A DNA stretch of 64,000 bases from Bradyrhizobium guangzhouense (GTDB lineage Bacteria; Pseudomonadota; Alphaproteobacteria; Rhizobiales; Xanthobacteraceae), in the NCBI RefSeq assembly GCF_004114955.1, contig NZ_CP030053.1:5952001-6016000 (forward strand), in the 5' to 3' direction. The notes under the pieces were generated by a model. The model saw nothing but the letters and a program-made list of their open reading frames with translations, did not search any database and was not told where the DNA came from. This document shows, in pieces, positions 59,174 through 64,000 of the stretch; position 1 is the first letter of the stretch, and every line of letters begins with the position of its first letter. A program made the translations under genes and the position numbers.

Positions 59174-59956
59174 ATGATGCTATCCCTGACCCAAGGCGCG
59201 CTTGGTGTCGCCTCCGGCTCGCTGGTCGGCTTCTCGCTCGGGCTGGTCGGAGGCGGCGGGTCGATTCTGGCCGTCCCGCTCCTGATCTATCTGGTCGGGG
59301 TGGCGGATCCTCATGTCGCGATCGGGACCAGCGCCATCGCGGTTGCGGCGAACGCTGCCGCCAACCTGGCGAACCATGTCCGCGCCGGCAACGTGAAGTG
59401 GCGCTGCGCCTCGGTGTTCGCGCTCGCCGGCATCGCCGGCGCCTTTCTTGGCTCCACTCTCGGCAAGATCATCGACGGTCAGAATCTTCTCGCCTTGTTC
59501 GCCATTGTCATGATGGTCGTGGGCGCGCTGATGCTGAGGGGCCGTTCCGGCGAGGGAGAGCCGTCGGTGAGGCTCAATCGGGAAAATCTTCCGAAGCTCG
59601 TGGGCTTGGGCCTCGCCACCGGCGCCTTGTCCGGCTTCTTCGGGATCGGCGGTGGCTTCCTGATCGTGCCCGCTCTGATCGCCGCCACCGGCATGCCGAT
59701 CTTGTACGCGGTCGGCTCTTCTCTCCTGGCGGTCACCGCGTTCGGGCTGACAACTGCGGCCAACTACGCCGTGTCCGGCCTTGTGGATTGGTCTCTCGCG
59801 GGGCTGTTCATCGTCGGCGGCGTTGTTGGAGGGCTTCTCGGCGCCCGCTCCGCAACCTCCCTTGCTGGCCGCAAGGGCGCGTTGAACACCGTGTTTGCGG
59901 CGCTCATATTCGCGGTTGCGATCTACATGCTGGTACGGAGTCTCGGCCTGATGTGA
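59174..59956 (+). CDS. TauE/SafE-family sulfite exporter
   Basis: A 260-residue inner-membrane protein with about eight spans in two repeats, each beginning with a Gly-rich motif: 'SLGLVGGGGSILAVPLLIY' and 'FFGIGGGFLIVPALI'. The family exports sulfite and other sulfonates, which fits removal of the sulfite produced by the dioxygenase. ATG 59174 with a GAGGAA ribosome site. It is the last gene of the sulfide unit. Confidence 0.88.
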   Translation: MMLSLTQGALGVASGSLVGFSLGLVGGGGSILAVPLLIYLVGVADPHVAIGTSAIAVAANAAANLANHVRAGNVKWRCASVFALAGIAGAFLGSTLGKIIDGQNLLALFAIVMMVVGALMLRGRSGEGEPSVRLNRENLPKLVGLGLATGALSGFFGIGGGFLIVPALIAATGMPILYAVGSSLLAVTAFGLTTAANYAVSGLVDWSLAGLFIVGGVVGGLLGARSATSLAGRKGALNTVFAALIFAVAIYMLVRSLGLM

Positions 59957-60163
59957 CGCTTTCCTCAGCGTTTGTTCCTCAGAGCGGTCTCGCCGAGGGA
60001 TAAACTGCGGAGACGTTCCATTCTTCCAGGCGTCCGCCCCCGAGACGGGCTGCGGTGCAAAGCCCGCCAGATCCTCGCGTGCCTTTTCTCTCGGTGACAG
60101 AGAAATCAATCGTTCCCCCGCCCAAGTCAGGAGGGGCACGGCTAAAGCAGACGTCAAAACGAC
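59957..60163. other. Non-coding stretch after the exporter gene
   Basis: About 200 bp with no recognised gene. On the minus strand, 'EWNVSAVYP' can be read near 60010-60035, similar to 'FNLSAVYSP' in the small ORF next door, which hints at a broken partial copy. No terminator was identified. Confidence 0.4.
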
Positions 60164-60319
60164 TTACCGCCGGCGGGGGAGCGGCGCTGGTGAAGGCAAG
60201 TCCCGTTGCCAGATCGTCCCGTTGTCGAACTGGATCAGCAGTCCGTCTGGCGAGTAGACTGCGCTCAGATTGAAGCTTGCTTTGCACTTGCGATCGGATA
60301 TCGGCGGTGTAGCTGTCAT
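60164..60319 (-). CDS. Putative small protein, 51 residues
   Basis: An ATG-to-stop ORF of 51 residues (MTATPPISDRKCKASFN... ending LPRRR). The middle 'LSAVYSPDGLLIQFDNGTIW' looks like folded, coding-type sequence with a beta-hairpin pattern, and codon use is normal. No ribosome site is obvious. I do not recognise the family. It lies just downstream of another small unknown gene on the same strand. Confidence 0.45.
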   Translation of the reverse strand: MTATPPISDRKCKASFNLSAVYSPDGLLIQFDNGTIWQRDLPSPAPLPRRR

Positions 60320-60376
60320 CTGGCTACCGCCGGCTCGACCGGTATTGTTTTGCCGTAGGCCGTTCGTGCTCCCGAT

Positions 60377-60700
60377 CTAGGCCGAGCAAACTTGAGACGG
60401 AGCAACAACCAGGCCCTCAATTCGTTTCCGGGCGGCTTCGATCAGCACTTTGATTCCTTGTGATTGCTCGATGAGCTGATGGACCGCCGGCTCTTGGCTG
60501 AAGTCCGACAGGACGATCCGGATGCATGCGTTGGCGGTATCGAAAATCCGCAAAATTCTGGCCATCTCGCCCGGCGTAAGGCTCTCGATCTGCATGCGGG
60601 ATACGAAAGTCTCGACCTCCGCCGAGATTCGACGCAAGCGCTGCATTGCCACGGCCGCCGATGGTGCGGACCGTTGATTGAAGGGCACGACCTTGGACAT
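60377..60700 (-). CDS. Helical hypothetical protein
   Basis: A 107-residue protein predicted to be almost all helix ('RRISAEVETFVSRM', 'PGEMARILRIFDTANACIRIVL'). No signal peptide, membrane span or metal motif is seen. It is divergent from an AraC-family regulator with 119 bp between them; that gap contains a symmetric CAATT-N6-AATTG near 60711-60726. The regulator may control it. Function unknown. Confidence 0.6.
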   Translation of the reverse strand: MSKVVPFNQRSAPSAAVAMQRLRRISAEVETFVSRMQIESLTPGEMARILRIFDTANACIRIVLSDFSQEPAVHQLIEQSQGIKVLIEAARKRIEGLVVAPSQVCSA

Positions 60701-60819
60701 GCGGCGTTTCCAATTATTAGCAATTGTACTTTTAGTATGCCGATGATCATATAACCCGCAACGACCGTGCTTATCGGAATTCGGTCAAACTGATCCCCTC
60801 AACAGCTCGGTGCAGACCC

Positions 60820-61764
60820 GTGCCATTTTCGAAGCTGAAGCAATCTGCTCATCTGAGACTGCAACGCGTTTCAAGCCCCGACGAATTCCGGGCCATCGGA
60901 TTCCTGGATATTGAGCGCCACGCCTTGCTCGGGCCGTATTTTTACGGTCGCGCCATTACCGCGCTACCGGGCGCGCTGCTCATGCTCGAGCACACATCGC
61001 CTCGCGCCCTCTCGGGTTTGATGAACGCGATGGGTTGCACCGTCGTCGTGCCAATGAGCAACCCTACGCATGCCGTGTTCAACGGGAGAACATGGAGCGC
61101 GTCCGAAGTCGGATTGCTCAGAAGCGAGATTTTGCTCGATCTCCACGAGCCCGCTCCGAATACCTTCGCTGTCATCAGGTTCGCTTCCGACATGCAGAAT
61201 CGCGGCTGGGAGGAGTCGGAAGGAAAATTGCATTTGTACGATGCGGGCGGCGAGCAGCTTGCGCGCCTGCAACACGTCATTCGATGCGCGTTCGCCTTGT
61301 CTTGCACGCCGATTGATCACCGGCAATTTGCATTCGTCGCGGAAACGCTGCGGGATGAATTGATGGATGCATTGGATAACCTGCTGGTCCTCGGGAGCGA
61401 TCGACGTTCAAGCCAACGCGCCTTCGAAAGGCATCGCAAGCTGGTTGCGAAGCTCGATGAATTTGCGCATTCGCATCCGGAGATTCCTCTTTACAGCGAG
61501 GCCCTGGCCAGGGAGCTGGGAACGTCGGTTCGAACGCTGCAGCTGGCCGTCCAGGCAATTCACGGAGCGAGCCTGCATCAGCATCTCCGCAACAAAAGAC
61601 TATGGTCGCTGCGCGCGCAACTCGCACGGGGCATGCCGGCAACGTCGGTTTCATCGGCGGCTTTCGCCAACGGTTTTTCGCACATGGGCGAGCTATCGCA
61701 CCTCTACAAGGTCACGTTTGGAGAACTGCCGTCCGAGACGCTTCTGCGAAGCAAGGGCAGCTGA
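60820..61764 (+). CDS. AraC-family transcriptional regulator
   Basis: A 314-residue regulator. The N-terminal ~190 residues form a ligand/dimer domain of the 'SPDEFRAIGFLDIERHALLG' type; the C-terminal double helix-turn-helix spans about 215-310 ('ALARELGTSVRTLQLAVQ' and 'SSAAFANGFSHMGELSHLYKVTFGELPSE'). The start is GTG at 60820. Targets and ligand are unknown; the divergent small gene is the nearest candidate. Confidence 0.85.
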   Translation: MPFSKLKQSAHLRLQRVSSPDEFRAIGFLDIERHALLGPYFYGRAITALPGALLMLEHTSPRALSGLMNAMGCTVVVPMSNPTHAVFNGRTWSASEVGLLRSEILLDLHEPAPNTFAVIRFASDMQNRGWEESEGKLHLYDAGGEQLARLQHVIRCAFALSCTPIDHRQFAFVAETLRDELMDALDNLLVLGSDRRSSQRAFERHRKLVAKLDEFAHSHPEIPLYSEALARELGTSVRTLQLAVQAIHGASLHQHLRNKRLWSLRAQLARGMPATSVSSAAFANGFSHMGELSHLYKVTFGELPSETLLRSKGS

Positions 61765-61846
61765 GCCGCTTGCGAAGCACGCCGGACAAGTGACCACAGG
61801 CGCACACCTGAAGCGCGCCGAGACTTGTGGGCTGCGCACCCCCGGC

Positions 61847-63073
61847 TCATCGGCGCGGCGCCCCATAGGTGGGCGGCGGCGCCTGCACCATCGGCGCGGC
61901 GGCGGCGAACAGGTCGTCCTTGCTGCCAGTCAGCGGCGGGTAGATGCGCTTGCGGTTGATGGTCTGCTTGGTTGCCTTGGCGGCCTGACCCGAGTTGCGC
62001 ACCTCGCGACCCCAGCCTTCGGTGTAGAGCGCGCCCCAATCGCCGAGGTCGAGCACGGTGACGTACCAGTCGATCCGCAGCGGCAGCATCGGCTGGCCGA
62101 CCAGATCAGCCACCACATTGTGGCCGGCGAAGCGGCCCATCGGGCGGGCGAACTGGCACGACATCACGGTCGGATGCAAGCCATCAACCACGCTGGAGGC
62201 GACGTCGCCGGCGGCGAACACGCCGGGCAGATCCGCAACCCGCATGAACGGATCGACCAAAAGGCGCCCGAGCCGATCGCGCGCGCCCGGAAAATTTTCG
62301 GCGAGCCGGCTCGCGCGCATGCCGGCGCACCAGATCACCGTCTGCGCCGGGATGAACTCGCCCGAGTTCAGGCGAACACCTGAAGCGTCGACCGATGCGA
62401 CCTGCACGCCGAGCCGCGTCTCGACTTCGAGCGACGAAAGCGCCGTCTCGATGATGGGGCGTGCATGGTCGCCGATCGTAGCGCCGACCGCCGGATTGGG
62501 ATCGACCAGGACGATGCGCCGGCTGCCATGGATACCCGCGCGCACCAAGCGCTCAGGCATTTCGGCGGCAACCTCGATGCCGGTGAAGCCGGCGCCCACA
62601 ACCACGACAGTCGATCGTCCCGGCGACGGCGCGCTGCGTCCGAGCGAGATGAGATGACCCTCGAGACGAAGCGCCGCAGCATAGCTGTCGACGTCGAATG
62701 CGTGTTCGGCGAGGCCCGGAATATCGGGCCGCGTCACTTCACTGCCGAGGGCGAGCACGAGGCGGTCGTAACCCAGCTTCTCCTTGCCGCTGCTCGTGAC
62801 CAGCGAGATGGCGCGGCGCACGGGGTCGATGGCTTCGACCTCGCCGATGCCATGCACGACGTCGACCGGATCGAGCAGCTGTGCAAGCGGCAGCGCGACC
62901 TCGCTGAGATCGACCTCGTAATTGCGCACGCGGATGTTGTGATAGGGGTTGCGGTCGATGAGGCGGATCTCGATGTCGCGGCCGGCATCACCGATCGCCT
63001 CGCGCAGGCGCGCGGCGCCGATGGCCGCCCACAGGCCCGCAAACCCGGCGCCGAGCACGACGATACGCGCCAT
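61847..63073 (-). CDS. Type II NADH dehydrogenase (NDH-2-like)
   Basis: A 408-residue FAD/NAD(P)-dependent oxidoreductase. The FAD site is 'VVLGAGFAGLWAAIGAA' at the N-terminus and the NAD site 'VVVVGAGFTGIEVAAEM' near residue 160. 'GVFAAGDVASSVVDGLHPTVMSCQFARPMGR' is the family C-terminal FAD motif. It should pass electrons from NADH to quinone without pumping protons; a related role in redox defence is possible. A downstream-facing AraC-type gene lies on its 5' side. Confidence 0.85.
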   Translation of the reverse strand: MARIVVLGAGFAGLWAAIGAARLREAIGDAGRDIEIRLIDRNPYHNIRVRNYEVDLSEVALPLAQLLDPVDVVHGIGEVEAIDPVRRAISLVTSSGKEKLGYDRLVLALGSEVTRPDIPGLAEHAFDVDSYAAALRLEGHLISLGRSAPSPGRSTVVVVGAGFTGIEVAAEMPERLVRAGIHGSRRIVLVDPNPAVGATIGDHARPIIETALSSLEVETRLGVQVASVDASGVRLNSGEFIPAQTVIWCAGMRASRLAENFPGARDRLGRLLVDPFMRVADLPGVFAAGDVASSVVDGLHPTVMSCQFARPMGRFAGHNVVADLVGQPMLPLRIDWYVTVLDLGDWGALYTEGWGREVRNSGQAAKATKQTINRKRIYPPLTGSKDDLFAAAAPMVQAPPPTYGAPRR

Positions 63074-63192
63074 GTCCGTTGACTTCGATGCTTCCAGGGA
63101 TCCGGTGATCCGCCCCGCGCAGGCAGATATAGCTCATCCGGACGGATCGACCAAATACAGCCGCGATGCGCGGCTGCACAAAATCGGGAGGC

Positions 63193-64000
63193 TCAGGCCT
63201 CGCGCAGTTCCGACGGCGTCGCGCCAAAGCGCTTGCGGAAGGCGCGGTTGAAATAGGACAGATCGGAGAAGCCCGAGGAATGCGCGATGTCGCTGATCTT
63301 GCGCGCCCGTGCCCGGGGATCGCCGAGCAGTTTGCGCGCCAGCAGCAGTCGCTGCTCCAGCACGAATTCGGTGAAGGTGGTGCCGGCCTGCTCGAACAGC
63401 CGCTGTGCCTGGCGCGGGCTCAGGCCAGAGCGGGTCGCGACCTCGGACAGGCAGAGATCGTTGCGGCCGAGTGCCGCCATCACGTCGGCGCGCATGAGAT
63501 CGAGACGGGCCGCCGCATGACCCCGGCCGCGCGCGAGCGCGGCATGCTCGGCATCGGTGCCGAGCAGGAGGCCGACGAGATCGACCATGTGCTGGGCGGT
63601 CAGGCGCTGGCCGACCGCGTCGAGATGCGGCGCCTGATGCGCGGCGAGCCCGTGATAGCGGAAGATGGTCTCGGCGACGGCGCCGTCGGACAGCACCTGC
63701 GACAGCTTGTCCTCGGCGCGCGGATTGATGTCGAGCAGCGCGCGGCGCGGCATGCGGATCGTGGTGAAGCGGTTCTCGTCGGTGTGACCGACGCTGCCGG
63801 TGATGCTCATGTCGGCCAGCACCATCTGCGCCGGCGCGAGCTCGACCGTATGGCCGTTCTGCCTGACGTTGACGAGGCCGGCATGGGCGGCGATCAGCAC
63901 GAGATCGTCACTGCCGTCGGCAAGGCCGCTCTGCGTGCGCGAATATTGCGCGGAGGCCCCTTCGGGAATGGCGAGTGTGATGTTGTCGACCACGCTGACC
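63193..64000 (-). CDS. AraC-family transcriptional regulator, partial at window end
   Basis: At least 266 residues, cut by the right edge; no stop lies between codon 63993 and 64000, so the true N-terminus is outside. The C-terminal AraC helix-turn-helix is intact ('LCLSEVATRSGLSPRQAQRLF', 'ISDIAHSSGFSDLSYFNRAFRKRFG'). The N-terminal part resembles the sensor domain of the AraC_binding_2 type ('LVNVRQNGHTVELAPAQMVLAD'). It is on the same strand as the downstream NADH dehydrogenase, 119 bp apart, which it may regulate. Confidence 0.85.
   Translation of the reverse strand, partial: VSVVDNITLAIPEGASAQYSRTQSGLADGSDDLVLIAAHAGLVNVRQNGHTVELAPAQMVLADMSITGSVGHTDENRFTTIRMPRRALLDINPRAEDKLSQVLSDGAVAETIFRYHGLAAHQAPHLDAVGQRLTAQHMVDLVGLLLGTDAEHAALARGRGHAAARLDLMRADVMAALGRNDLCLSEVATRSGLSPRQAQRLFEQAGTTFTEFVLEQRLLLARKLLGDPRARARKISDIAHSSGFSDLSYFNRAFRKRFGATPSELREA

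Noticed and set aside
1..64000. tRNA genes, CRISPR arrays, transposases or integrases
   Set aside because: None seen on either strand; no regularly spaced repeats and no tRNA cloverleaf pattern noticed, though a covariance search was not possible.

Overview
The window is high-GC, gene-dense alphaproteobacterial chromosome, most like Bradyrhizobium or a close relative (inference). The evidence is the gene families present (FlhA, a BigR-type sulfide regulator, CopA-type oxidase, XRE-cupin regulators, DUF6894), a CtrA-type box before flhA, and palindromic intergenic repeats of a kind common in that group. I saw no transposase, integrase, tRNA, rRNA or CRISPR array. It reads as a mosaic of small functional islands.

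0-8.4 kb: a Wzx-like flippase, a glycosyltransferase and a Tat-exported GH10 xylanase (cell-surface glycans), then a PIMT-family methyltransferase translationally coupled to a large SAM-cyclase-ATPase-TPR signalling protein. 8.5-17.2 kb: a biosynthetic locus with a 2144-aa NRPS (A-T-C-A-T-C, no thioesterase), a 55-aa lysine-tailed protein, an Sfp-type phosphopantetheinyl transferase and a luciferase-like flavin monooxygenase. 17.3-22.1 kb: an acetylpolyamine/histone deacetylase-family enzyme, a cytochrome-c-tailed sugar dehydrogenase with an SMP-30 protein, and two small proteins.

22.2-32.5 kb: amino-compound uptake and catabolism, with enoyl-CoA hydratase, gamma-glutamyltransferase, a polar amino acid ABC transporter, a PuuB/OrdL-like oxidase, DadA, an omega-aminotransferase and two XRE-cupin regulators. 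One regulator faces the ABC operon across two copies of an inverted repeat. 32.6-41.6 kb: a 50-aa protein, an LprI-domain exported protein, a PaoABC-type molybdenum hydroxylase operon with a divergent TetR regulator, a DUF4864 protein, LspA and an MFS transporter. 41.6-46.1 kb: a copper-handling operon (His-rich protein, lipoprotein, TolC, multicopper oxidase, cupredoxin, CusF-like). 46.3-48.5 kb: an isolated flhA.

48.7-51.9 kb: a small membrane protein with a possible stress-sigma promoter, then GST, cupin and ABM genes next to an OhrR-like regulator. 51.9-57.3 kb: an L,D-transpeptidase, a DsbA/ScsC-like and a DsbD/ScsB-like protein, and a QseBC-like two-component system. Two near-identical PmrA/QseB-type boxes lie in front of both target transcripts. 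57.4-60.0 kb: a sulfide/persulfide island (Blh-like dioxygenase, BigR/SqrR-like repressor, rhodanese, TauE/SafE exporter) with a clear operator and a decayed membrane segment. 60-64 kb: two unknown small proteins, an AraC regulator, a type II NADH dehydrogenase and a second AraC regulator cut by the window end.

The strongest leads are the unassigned NRPS locus, whose second adenylation domain lacks the usual substrate-anchoring Asp, and the shared-box two-component regulon over periplasmic thiol and peptidoglycan enzymes.
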